A DNA stretch of 13,960 nucleotides from JBBRMQ01 sp038230775 (GTDB lineage: Bacteria > Acidobacteriota > Thermoanaerobaculia > Gp7-AA8): positions 1 through 13,960 of the forward strand of contig JBBRMQ010000098.1 in the NCBI GenBank assembly GCA_038230775.1, written 5' to 3'. Shown here piece by piece: positions 6,472-13,939 of this stretch (position 1 is its first letter; each line of letters opens with the position of its first letter). A program made the position numbers and the translations under genes. The notes beneath the pieces were generated by a model that saw only the letters and a program-made list of their open reading frames with translations, did no database searches and had not been told where the DNA came from.

Positions 6472-8009
6472 TGCTTGACGATCGAGATCGCCACGTAACC
6501 TGCCGATGCATGCTGTGCAATGACTTCAACCAGGTCGTGCAGTTGGGGATTGCCGCTGATCTTCGTCTGCGTCGTCAACTGCACCAGAACGTCGGGTCCC
6601 ATCCCCACGGCGGGCCCGATCGTCCACGTGCTGAGGTTGCAGGGGAGCGGGGACGCCGGGCATGGCAACATCGGCGGTGGGCTCATGGCGTTCACGATTC
6701 CTCGGATCGTGACCGTCGTCGGCCCGATTCCCAGCTTGACGATGCTGATGGCGGTGAAGCTCCCCGCTGCGTCGATGCTCGCGGTCACTTCCACGCTATC
6801 GCCGATCTGCGGATCGCCGCTGATCTTCGTTTCCGTGGTCACTTGCACCAGAACGTCGGGTCCCAGACCAACGGCGGGGCCGATCGTCCACTTGTTGATC
6901 GGGCACGGAAACGGCGGTGCTGCGCACGGCGGGAACTCGCGAGGGCTGATCGCTTTGACGATCCCGCGGATCGTGAAAGGCGGGACGAATCCCAGCTTGA
7001 TGATGGTGAGGGCGGTGAAGTTCCCGGTCGCGTCGACCGTTGCCGTAACCTGCACGCCATCGTTGACCTGGGGGTTACCGCTGATCTTCGTCTGTGCGTT
7101 CACCCCGACGGTGACGTCCTTGTTGGCGTGTGAGTCGTGGATGACCCACGAACTGGAGCTCATCGATTTCACTTCGCCGCTGAAGAAGACGATCGGTGTG
7201 ACGGTCGGCGACTTCATGATCGATACGGCCGTGTACTGATTCGCGTTGTCGGTGTTCGCCAGAATGTCGACCGTGTCACCCACTCTGGGGTCGCCGATGA
7301 TCTTCGTCTGCGCGTTGATCGCCACCGTCCAGTCCTTGCCGGCGTGGTCCGTGATGACCCACGCATCCGGTCCGATGCTCTTCACCGTGCCGTGGATGAC
7401 TGTTGGCGACTTGGGAACCGGCGGGAAGACGAGGACACTCGTGGCCAGCAGGATGTTCCCGGCTGCGTTGGCCTGGACCTGGACCATGTCGTTGACGGCG
7501 ATGTCCGCGAACGTCTTCACGCGAACGCCGCCCAGCGGCGTCGGCGACGACAGACCACCGAAGCTCGTGTTGGCGTCGACCGCGATCGTCCGGCCTAACA
7601 CCGTCAGGGTATTGCTGCCGATCGCCTGCACGGGACCGCTCAGCATCACCTGCGGCACGCGTGCGACGGCGATCATCGAGGCCGGAAGCGCGGCGTTCGC
7701 GGCAACCGTGGAAGCATCCAGCACCGCGAAGACCATCACGCCGGGCGTGATCGAGGCGATGGTGCCGGCGCTGCCGTGATCGTCGGTGATCTTCGCCGAG
7801 GCCGCGTCGATCGTCACCAGGCCGCCCGCGAGCGAAATGATCGTGCCATTGACGGCCGTCACGTTTCCGCTGACCGTCGTTCCGGGAACGGCGATCGGGA
7901 AGAGTGCGGCATCGCTGGCACCGCCCGGGCCGGTGCTGACGGAGCGCGTCCGGGCCTGAGCAAACGTGCACGCGAGAAGGAGTGTGGCGAGAGTTATCTT
8001 GCGGATCAT
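6468..8009 (-). CDS. Exported six-module DUF5666 repeat protein
   Basis: The 513-aa product starts with a signal peptide (MIRKITLATLLLACTFAQA) and then consists of about six beta-rich modules starting near residues 45, 121, 205, 272, 343 and 428. Each follows the pattern 'G-x-V-x-x-I' ... 'V-x-T-x-T-K-I-x-G-x-P' ... 'V-G-D-x-V-x-V' ... 'A-x-S-I-x-K', typical of DUF5666, probably a small beta-barrel (OB-like) fold; function is unknown. The last two modules carry extra proline/cysteine loops (PPCAAPPFPCP and LPCPASPLPCN) and share GPDVLVQ and TWTIGPAVG, so they are a recent duplication. The start has AGAGG upstream and lies 17 bases after the preceding M16 stop; the stop overlaps the next gene (ATGA). 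A secreted or periplasmic binding or structural role is likely but unproven. Confidence 0.78.
   Translation of the reverse strand: MIRKITLATLLLACTFAQARTRSVSTGPGGASDAALFPIAVPGTTVSGNVTAVNGTIISLAGGLVTIDAASAKITDDHGSAGTIASITPGVMVFAVLDASTVAANAALPASMIAVARVPQVMLSGPVQAIGSNTLTVLGRTIAVDANTSFGGLSSPTPLGGVRVKTFADIAVNDMVQVQANAAGNILLATSVLVFPPVPKSPTVIHGTVKSIGPDAWVITDHAGKDWTVAINAQTKIIGDPRVGDTVDILANTDNANQYTAVSIMKSPTVTPIVFFSGEVKSMSSSSWVIHDSHANKDVTVGVNAQTKISGNPQVNDGVQVTATVDATGNFTALTIIKLGFVPPFTIRGIVKAISPREFPPCAAPPFPCPINKWTIGPAVGLGPDVLVQVTTETKISGDPQIGDSVEVTASIDAAGSFTAISIVKLGIGPTTVTIRGIVNAMSPPPMLPCPASPLPCNLSTWTIGPAVGMGPDVLVQLTTQTKISGNPQLHDLVEVIAQHASAGYVAISIVKQ
6552..6891. repeat. Direct repeat from duplication of the last DUF5666 modules
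   Basis: Bases 6552-6627 and 6816-6891 match at close to nine positions in ten (my count by eye) and are offset by 264 bases, exactly 88 codons. The duplication keeps the reading frame and makes modules 5 and 6 of the protein above. It shows recent module gain, and is a place where slippage or assembly collapse could change copy number. Confidence 0.75.
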
Positions 8010-8026
8010 AGAGGCCTCTGCATATA

Positions 8027-9433
8027 TTAATATTGTGGTGCTGTTTTCACGAGATGAACGTCACCAAACGGTGTGACCTGATCCCGCACCTTCGCATAGT
8101 CGCCCACGATCACCACGGCGCCTCGATATGTATCGAAGAACTTGGCCGCGACCCGCTGAATTTCGTCCGCGGTCAGTGAATCCACCCTCTTCTGGAACGT
8201 CTGGAGGAAATCGCGCGACAGCCCGTACGTATAAATCGAGTCGATGCGTCCCGCAAGGCCGCTTTGCGTCTCGATCTCCAGCGACAGGTTGCCGATGCTG
8301 AAGACCTTTGCCGAGTCCAGCTCCTCCGCCGTCACGGGAAGGACCCGCATGCGATCGAGCTCGTAGAGCAGTTCGAGAATCGCGGGTCCGGTCACCTCGT
8401 TCCGCACTTCGGCGACCGCCGAGAACGCGCCTGCGCGGCGATGCAGATCGGCGAGGCTGTACGGCGAGTAGCTGTAGCCCTTCGCCTCGCGGATGTTTTT
8501 CGTGAGCCGCGAATAGAACGCGCCGCCGAGAATCATGTTCGCGGTGCGCAGCGCCAGGTAGTCGGGCGAGTCTCGCGGCGGTGCAATGGCGCCGACGACG
8601 ATCGTTGATTGAATCGAGCCGGGACGATCGACGAACTCGATCTGACGCTTCTCGCGCCTGGGCGGTGTTGACGTCTCGGCCGGAGCGAGCGTTCCGCGCT
8701 TCCATCCGCCGAGGGCGGATTGGATGATCGAGAACAAGGGGTCGACGTCGAAGTCGCCGACGATGATGATGTGCGCGCCGTTCGGGATGTATCGCGCTGC
8801 GGCAAACGCCTTCAATTGCTCGCGCGTCACCCTGGCGATCGACGCCGGAGCCGGAACGACGAAGGCGTAAGGGTCTTTCCCGAAAATCGCCTTCTCCAGT
8901 TGTTCGTCAGCGAGGAACTCCGGGGAGGAGCGCTGCTCTTCGATCTGACCGGCGAGATTCGTCTTCGCCAGCTCCACTTCCGATTTCGGATACGCCGGAT
9001 GCTCGACGACGTCGGCAAGCAGATCGATGAACTGACGGCTGAATTCCGCGAGCGACGAGCCGCTGATCGTGGTGGCGTCGCCGTTGACGTTGACGCTCAG
9101 CGATCCGCCGATCGACCGCAGCTCTTCCTTGATCTGCCGGCTCGTCCTCCCACCCGTCCCCTCGGTCAACACGGTTGCGGCGAGCTGGGCGACTCCCGGT
9201 TTCGTCGCGTACTCCGCACCGCGGCCGGCGAGAAAGGTCAGATCGATGCTCAGCTTCGGCACGTTGTGAAGCGGGACGAGAACGACCGTGAGGCCGTTGT
9301 CGAGTTTCTTCTCCGTGATCGCCGGCCAGTGGATCGGTGTGACGGGGCCGGCCGGTGGAGCGGTCGCGGCCAACGAAGCATGGGCGAGAAACAGACAACC
9401 GAGAACCGACAACCAACAACGCGCGGAGCGCAT
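8027..9433 (-). CDS. M16 peptidase subunit lacking the zinc motif, with the R/Y pair
   Basis: M16 (pitrilysin/processing-peptidase) family protein of 468 aa with a signal peptide (residues 1-22), so periplasmic. The fold is clear: KKLDNGLTVVLVPLHNVPK at the N-terminus, LKAFAAARYIPNGAHIIIVGD in the middle and SRLTKNIREAKGYSYSPYS (309-326). The place of the HxxEH zinc motif reads GVAQLAATVL, with Q83, A86 and T87 replacing H, E and H, so it cannot bind zinc there. It keeps the C-half Arg/Tyr pair (R315 with Y320/Y322) used to hold substrate in bacterial M16B enzymes. This is the pattern of the non-zinc partner in two-gene M16 heterodimers. Its ATG overlaps the stop of the zinc-bearing partner (TAATG). 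The first 13 codons are encoded by a dispersed repeat. Confidence 0.87.
   Translation of the reverse strand: MRSARCWLSVLGCLFLAHASLAATAPPAGPVTPIHWPAITEKKLDNGLTVVLVPLHNVPKLSIDLTFLAGRGAEYATKPGVAQLAATVLTEGTGGRTSRQIKEELRSIGGSLSVNVNGDATTISGSSLAEFSRQFIDLLADVVEHPAYPKSEVELAKTNLAGQIEEQRSSPEFLADEQLEKAIFGKDPYAFVVPAPASIARVTREQLKAFAAARYIPNGAHIIIVGDFDVDPLFSIIQSALGGWKRGTLAPAETSTPPRREKRQIEFVDRPGSIQSTIVVGAIAPPRDSPDYLALRTANMILGGAFYSRLTKNIREAKGYSYSPYSLADLHRRAGAFSAVAEVRNEVTGPAILELLYELDRMRVLPVTAEELDSAKVFSIGNLSLEIETQSGLAGRIDSIYTYGLSRDFLQTFQKRVDSLTADEIQRVAAKFFDTYRGAVVIVGDYAKVRDQVTPFGDVHLVKTAPQY
9394..9432. repeat. Dispersed repeat (copy B, single arm) inside the M16 signal-peptide coding region
   Basis: This stretch matches 4674-4712 at 36 of 39 positions, including the GCGCGGAGCGCA end. 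No inverted partner arm is present here, unlike copy A. Read on the minus strand it supplies codons 1-13 of the downstream M16 gene (RSARCWLSVLGC after the Met), including half of the signal-peptide hydrophobic core. Similarity continues into a TTAT just outside the repeat in both copies. Confidence 0.85.
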
Positions 9434-10779
9434 TATTTCGACTCCTTCTTCTCGGGCACACGATCGATCGCTGTGCGGTTTTCCGGGATGAGGTACTGGC
9501 GCGCGGCGTCGCGGATCTGCGCTGCGGTGACCGCGTCATACAGCGGGAGCACTTTGTTCACGCGTGAGGGATCGTCGCGGAAGAGCGCGAATGACGCGAG
9601 CAGATTCGCCTTGCCGAACGTCGATTCGAGCTGGTCGTAGAAGTTCGATCGGAAACGGACTTTCGCGGCGTTGAGCTCTTTGGCGGTCACGCCGTTTTCC
9701 TGAATGTCCCGCATCACGGCATCGACTTCCTTCAGGATCTCGGCGCCGCTGTGTCCCGGCTTGTAGGTCGTTCGGGACACGAGGAGCATGGGGCCGTCGT
9801 AGTCGAACTCCGTGCCGAGCTCGTAGTTGATGCCGCCGCTCCAGTCGAGCGAGATCTTCGTGTCTTTCACCAGCCGCTGATAGAGCCGCGAGCTGTCGTC
9901 GCCCTGCAGGATGAGATCGAGCAGAACCATCGGCGCGTACTCGGCGGACTCCTGGTCGGGGAGGTGATACCCGAACGCGAGCGCCGGAACGTTCGCCAGT
10001 TTGTCCGTCTGGGTCAGCCTCTTCTCCGCCGTCTGCTTCGGCTCGTTGATGTCGGGGCGCTCGGGCACGGACTGCAGCGGGATGTCGCCGAAATACTTCT
10101 CCGCCAGCGGGCGCATCGCTGCCGCGTCGATGTCGCCGACGATCGCCAGCGTCGCATTGTTGGGCGCGTAGTACGTCTTGAAGAACTGGCGCACGTCGGC
10201 GATCTTCGCGGCTTCGATGTCGTGCAGGTCGCCGTAGAAATTGTGCGCGTTGAACCAGTTCTGATTCGCGTTCTGCCACAGGTCGAGCCACTCGAAGGCC
10301 TGGTAAGGCTGATTGAGCACGTTGACGCGAACCTCTTCGCTCACCACGTTCTGCTGGTTCTTGAGATTCTCCTCGGTCACGTCGAGGGACCGCATGCGAT
10401 CGGCTTCCAGCCAGAGCGCCGTCTCCACGCGGCTGGCGGGCAGCGTCTCGTAGTAGTTGGTGAAATCGAGGCGCGTGGATCCGTTCAGCGTTCCGCCATT
10501 CGACTCGACGATCTTCGAGTGCTCCATCTTCTTCACGTTCGCAGAGCCCTGGAACATCATGTGTTCGAAGAGATGAGCGAAGCCGGTCTGTCCTTTCGGC
10601 TCCACCCGGAAACCGACGCCGTAGTAGACGGAGACGGTCACCGTCGGCGCCGCATGCGCCTCCGAGATGACCACCTTGAGGCCGTTCGGCAGGCGGTAGT
10701 ACACCACAGGAACGTTCACGGCCGCGCCGGCAGCGCTCGAGCAGAGAAAGAGCGTGAAAACCAAGTGACGAACGCGCAT
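9433..10779 (-). CDS. M16 zinc metallopeptidase, catalytic subunit
   Basis: Periplasmic zinc peptidase of the M16 family, 448 aa with a signal peptide (MRVRHLVFTLFLCSSAAGA). The zinc motif is intact: FAHLFEHM with H69, E72 and H73, and the distal ligand at E149 in NVVSEEVRVN, 76 residues after H73, as in the family. The region around 303-312 (LVKDTKISLD) lacks the Arg/Tyr pair seen in the neighbouring M16 protein, so the two probably form a heterodimer sharing one active site, as described for Sphingomonas SPH2681/SPH2682. Such enzymes degrade peptides; the substrate here is unknown. The start lies 9 bases after the MFS stop without a strong Shine-Dalgarno site, suggesting coupling, and the stop overlaps the partner start. 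Confidence 0.88.
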   Translation of the reverse strand: MRVRHLVFTLFLCSSAAGAAVNVPVVYYRLPNGLKVVISEAHAAPTVTVSVYYGVGFRVEPKGQTGFAHLFEHMMFQGSANVKKMEHSKIVESNGGTLNGSTRLDFTNYYETLPASRVETALWLEADRMRSLDVTEENLKNQQNVVSEEVRVNVLNQPYQAFEWLDLWQNANQNWFNAHNFYGDLHDIEAAKIADVRQFFKTYYAPNNATLAIVGDIDAAAMRPLAEKYFGDIPLQSVPERPDINEPKQTAEKRLTQTDKLANVPALAFGYHLPDQESAEYAPMVLLDLILQGDDSSRLYQRLVKDTKISLDWSGGINYELGTEFDYDGPMLLVSRTTYKPGHSGAEILKEVDAVMRDIQENGVTAKELNAAKVRFRSNFYDQLESTFGKANLLASFALFRDDPSRVNKVLPLYDAVTAAQIRDAARQYLIPENRTAIDRVPEKKESK

Positions 10780-10788
10780 CTGCGAATG

Positions 10789-11862
10789 CTAGCGCAGGCG
10801 CGATTGCAGGAGCAGTAACAGAGCGCTAAACGTCCCGACAACGCCGCAGGTGATCCACAACGCTTGCGGGTTGCGCGCGAAGAGCCATGTGCCGGCGATC
10901 GGCCCCAGAATCAGACCGAGGCCCCACATCGTCATCAGGAAGCCCATGTAGCGGCCGCGATACTTCTCAGGAGCAATCTCGGCCGCGTACGCGCCGGACA
11001 CAGGCGAGCTCACCATCTCGCCCATCGTCCAGACCACGACGGTGACGGCAAGCATCGGAATGGATCGCGCCATTGCGGTCAGCGCCCATCCGAGTCCGGT
11101 GAGTAGATATCCAACGGCGATCACGGGCGGTGCCTTGAACCGGCGCACGTAGGCCGTGATCAGAAGCTCGAATGTAACGATCAGCAGTCCGTTGATCGAC
11201 AGCAGCACGCCGTAGGTGCTCGTTCCGAATCCGAGCGACCGTACGTAGAGAGGAAACGTGGACGTCGACTGAAAATCGATCATCGCTACGCCTAACGTCG
11301 CCACGAGCAGCAGCATGAACGGACCGTCGCGCAACGCCGCGCGAAGCGCGTCGCCGCGTTTCTCGTCTTTCGTGAAGCCGCGCAGGCCGTGCGGCAGCAG
11401 GGCCAGCGCGATGATCCCGTACACGATCGACGTGGCGGCATCGCCGATGAAGAGGTAGCCGAATGAGCGGTCGGCGAGAAAGCCCGCCGCCGCCGGACCG
11501 GCGGCGAAGCCGAGGTTGACGGCGAGGCGGTAGACGCCGTAGGCGGTGACGCGGCGTTCCTGCGGGACGAGATCCGCAACGAGCGCGTAGCTCGCCGGCC
11601 GATAGAGCTCGGTGAACGTGCCAGTGGCCAGGGTCACGAACGCGATCATCGGGAATCCGCGCGCCTGCGACAGCGCGAGCATGGCCGCCGCTGAGCCGAA
11701 CATCGAGAGCGCGATCGTGTTCCGCCGTCCGATCCGATCGGCGAGATGTCCGCCTAACATCGACGCCGCGAAGTGACCGCAGCCGTAGATGCCGATCGCG
11801 GCGCCGGACTGCGCGACCGAGTAGCCGCTGCGCGTGAGATAGAGCACCAGAAACGGCAGCAC
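10789..11862 (-). CDS. MFS transporter (drug/metabolite efflux type); real start probably upstream
   Basis: Major facilitator superfamily inner-membrane transporter. The motif GGHLADRIGRRNTIALSM matches the loop 2-3 signature 'G-x-x-x-D-R-x-G-R-R', and SYALVADLVPQERRVTAYG and IAPEKYRGRYMGFLMTMWGLG match the family. From the GTG at 11862 the product is 357 aa, but this start falls inside the first membrane helix. The frame is open upstream to a TAA at 11968-11970 and reads DLRTFPRAAWILFGGTFINRFGSF, which looks like the true N-terminus of this subfamily. No ATG, GTG or TTG lies there; a CTG at 11956-11958 would give 389 aa. It is the first gene of the minus-strand block; export of a product handled by the M16 pair is possible. 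The substrate cannot be told. Confidence 0.82.
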   Translation of the reverse strand: MLPFLVLYLTRSGYSVAQSGAAIGIYGCGHFAASMLGGHLADRIGRRNTIALSMFGSAAAMLALSQARGFPMIAFVTLATGTFTELYRPASYALVADLVPQERRVTAYGVYRLAVNLGFAAGPAAAGFLADRSFGYLFIGDAATSIVYGIIALALLPHGLRGFTKDEKRGDALRAALRDGPFMLLLVATLGVAMIDFQSTSTFPLYVRSLGFGTSTYGVLLSINGLLIVTFELLITAYVRRFKAPPVIAVGYLLTGLGWALTAMARSIPMLAVTVVVWTMGEMVSSPVSGAYAAEIAPEKYRGRYMGFLMTMWGLGLILGPIAGTWLFARNPQALWITCGVVGTFSALLLLLQSRLR

Positions 11863-11967
11863 GAAGCTGCCGAAGCGGTTGATGAACGTGCCGCCGAACA
11901 GAATCCACGCGGCGCGCGGGAACGTGCGGAGGTCGGAGCGGAGGCTAGTGCGACTCAGTACACTAGG
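11863..11967 (-). other. In-frame, conserved-looking 5' extension of the MFS gene
   Basis: Translation in the MFS frame gives a basic/polar start followed by AAWILFGGTFINRFGSF, a good first membrane helix joining smoothly to VLPFLVLYLTRSG. The only plausible start is CTG at 11956-11958. No good Shine-Dalgarno site is visible in front of it. Confidence 0.6.
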
Positions 11968-11990
11968 TTAGCTCTGCGCAAGTGAGAAAC

Positions 11991-12142
11991 CCCCTCACCC
12001 GGCCTTCGGCCACCCTCTCCCCGCTCCGCGGGGCGAGGGGCTACGAACTTTGCTTTGTGCGAAACACGGGCGAGGTGACACTCTGCTTAGTAGCCCTTCT
12101 CCCCGCGTGCGGGGAGAAGGTGCGCGAAGCGCGGATGAGGGG
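11991..12142. repeat. Composite inverted-repeat element in the HD-GYP/MFS gap
   Basis: The 238 bases without a gene between 11968 and 12205 are mostly this element. Left module 11991-12040 and right module 12094-12142 are inverted copies of about 50 bases with roughly 80% similarity. Each holds a short hairpin (GGCCTTCGGCC or GCGCGAAGCGC) and a longer CTCCCCGC/GCGGGGAG hairpin. The inner bases GGGCTAC (12037-12043 region) and GTAGCCC also pair, so the symmetry extends inward. A third fragment, GGCGGATGAGGGGCG, lies at 12186-12200, just after the HD-GYP stop. The type (CCCTCACC...CTCTCCCC...GGGGAGAGGG) is a widespread dispersed repeat in GC-rich bacteria; no transposase is present. It may end HD-GYP transcription. 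Confidence 0.8.
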
Positions 12143-12205
12143 AACTGGCGGACCTCCGAGACCCAGCCGCGCTCCAGATCCAAGGGGCGGATGAGGGGCG
12201 CCTGC

Positions 12206-13888
12206 CTAGGCAGTCAGGTCATTCAGGTGTTTCAGGAACTGCGCGGATAAGCCTTCGTCGAACTGCGTTCCCGCTCCCTGGCGGATGCGCCACGACGCTT
12301 CCTCGTGCGAGATCTGCGGCTGATACGAATGCGGCGATGTCATCGCCACCCAGGCGTCGCAGATCTGGATGATGCGGGCCGGGCCGGGAATCGAGTGGCC
12401 GCTCATCCTGCTCGGATATCCCTTGCCGTCGACACGCTCGTGATGTCGCAGAACGGCTTGCGCGACATCGGCGCCGAGGAGCGGCTCGACGAGCGCGGCG
12501 CCGACGATGGGATGTTCGGCCAGTCCGCGGTGCTCCTCCGCGGTGAGCGACGGCCGTCGATACAGACGGTCATAGTCGAGCAGCCGAAGGCCGACGTCGT
12601 GAACGAGGCCGGCGAGGCGGCAGGTCTCGACCTGCTGCGGCGCCAGCGCGATCGCCTCCGCCAGCCGGTGCGACATCACCGACACCTGCACGGAGTGGGC
12701 GACGAGGTCCGGATACTTTTGAAAATCGGGCTCCAGAAGCCGCTCCGCCACGCGCTGGCGATCGCTCCTTCCGCTGCCGGCCGCAATCGCGGTCTCCACC
12801 GACTGCTCGATCTGGCGCAGGAACATGTGCAGCGCGCGCTGGGCCTGCGCTTCGGGCGTGCGCTCGAACGCGACGGTCAGCACGAGGCCGTCCCACGTCT
12901 GCGGATTCACGGCCGCACTCAGCATCGTGCTGATTCCGGCGGCGCTCACCGGCACCACCTGCGCGCCAAACGGATAGTTGAGCTGCGGTTGTTCGGGCTC
13001 GAAGCTGACGTGTGGATGATTCATGCGCCGGAGCCACGACTGGAGGTGGCGTTGCAGCATCTCCATCGCGTCGTCGGTGACGGTGGCGATGGCGACGATC
13101 GCCTGCGGCTGACTCACGTGCCCGATCGCGGAGAAGCATCCGAGTACGGCACCGGGGATCGCGAGCGCGGCGGGCAACAGCAGTCGGACGACCTCGAAGT
13201 CCGACTCGGTGAGGAACCTTCGCGCTTCCTGGTGCGCGGACATTTGCCGCTTGGCGATCAGCTCTCGTGCCGTCTCGATCGAGCGCACGGCATCCGTGGA
13301 TAGCGCGAACCGCCGGTCGAGCTGCGGCGCAGCCACCGCGGCAACCGGCGGCGGAATCGCGAGCGGCGGCGCCCCGGAAGGTGCGTGGACGATCTGCGGC
13401 GGCTCGTCGACCGGCGAGAGGTGGATCCGTTCCAGTCCATAGAGACGGTGGGACGCCAGGAGGTCGCAGACCTGGTCCGCGATTTTTTTTCCGGCTTCGA
13501 GATCGCCGGAGTCGAACGGCTTCTTCCCCGCCTTGTCGCGCATGTCGATGAAACCGGCGAGGCGTCCGCGCGAGAAGAGGGGAGCGACGAGCAAGCGGTC
13601 CGTCCCTTGACGGAACAGCATCTCCGAGAATCGCATGTCTCCGCCCAGTCCATTGACGAAGAACGGGCTTCGCTTGACGATCAGGCGGTCGACGAGATCG
13701 TCGTTGGAGGTCACGATGCGGCGCGTCGCATCGTTGAACTGGTAGCTGGTGACGACCTCGTATTTCTTCTCGTTGAGGTCCGACGAGCAGGCCAGATACA
13801 GCGCAGCCTTCGTCGCCTGCACGTGCTCCACGCAGCCGTAGAGAATCTGCTTGAGCTGCGGCTCGAGCGCCTTCACCTCATCGAGCAT
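12206..13888 (-). CDS. GAF/HD-GYP domain protein, possible c-di-GMP phosphodiesterase
   Basis: Cytoplasmic 560-aa signalling protein without membrane segments. Residues about 10-150 look like a GAF sensor domain (ATKAALYLACSS, RLLVAPLFSRGRLAGFIDMRD). A proline/alanine linker follows (160-190), then a second, less clear GAF-like region (about 195-370, ending TWDGLVLTVAFERTPEAQ). Residues about 395-560 are an HD-GYP domain: H398, H430-D431, H459, HHERVDGKGYP (482-492) and D511. HD-GYP enzymes hydrolyse cyclic di-GMP. The usual HDIGK reads HDVGL, so the conserved lysine is Leu at 434; reduced or altered activity is possible. The start fits: a possible -10 box lies 10 bases upstream with almost no leader. 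The gene stands alone, separated from the MFS block by repeats. Confidence 0.82.
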   Translation of the reverse strand: MLDEVKALEPQLKQILYGCVEHVQATKAALYLACSSDLNEKKYEVVTSYQFNDATRRIVTSNDDLVDRLIVKRSPFFVNGLGGDMRFSEMLFRQGTDRLLVAPLFSRGRLAGFIDMRDKAGKKPFDSGDLEAGKKIADQVCDLLASHRLYGLERIHLSPVDEPPQIVHAPSGAPPLAIPPPVAAVAAPQLDRRFALSTDAVRSIETARELIAKRQMSAHQEARRFLTESDFEVVRLLLPAALAIPGAVLGCFSAIGHVSQPQAIVAIATVTDDAMEMLQRHLQSWLRRMNHPHVSFEPEQPQLNYPFGAQVVPVSAAGISTMLSAAVNPQTWDGLVLTVAFERTPEAQAQRALHMFLRQIEQSVETAIAAGSGRSDRQRVAERLLEPDFQKYPDLVAHSVQVSVMSHRLAEAIALAPQQVETCRLAGLVHDVGLRLLDYDRLYRRPSLTAEEHRGLAEHPIVGAALVEPLLGADVAQAVLRHHERVDGKGYPSRMSGHSIPGPARIIQICDAWVAMTSPHSYQPQISHEEASWRIRQGAGTQFDEGLSAQFLKHLNDLTA

Positions 13889-13898
13889 GGATGGACAA

Positions 13899-13904
13899 AG
13901 TATA
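13899..13904 (-). promoter_or_regulatory. Possible -10 box of the HD-GYP gene
   Basis: The minus strand reads TATACT, five of six bases of the sigma-70 -10 consensus, ending 10 bases before the ATG. The transcript would have a leader of only a few bases. No good -35 box is seen; the 8-bp tandem repeat occupies that place. Confidence 0.35.
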
Positions 13905-13934
13905 AGTTGGGACGTTAGGACGTTGGTACGTTAG
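13903..13934. repeat. Four 8-bp tandem units upstream of the HD-GYP gene
   Basis: Successive units are TAAGTTGG, GACGTTAG, GACGTTGG and TACGTTAG, with the consensus K-A-M-G-T-T-R-G. The array overlaps the possible -10 box and fills the -35 region of the HD-GYP promoter. It could be a simple dispersed repeat or a set of operator sites. Confidence 0.7.
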
Positions 13935-13939
13935 GAAGG

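Noticed and set aside
9751..10818. Antisense open frame of 355 codons opposite the M16 catalytic gene
   Set aside because: The opposite strand encodes an intact zinc peptidase; the frame has no recognisable motif or upstream signals.
11982..12194. Small plus-strand open frame in the HD-GYP/MFS gap
   Set aside because: It is the translation of the composite repeat, a frequent false gene in GC-rich genomes.
12305..13303. Antisense open frame of 332 codons opposite the HD-GYP gene
   Set aside because: The HD-GYP motifs on the other strand are intact, so this is a shadow frame.
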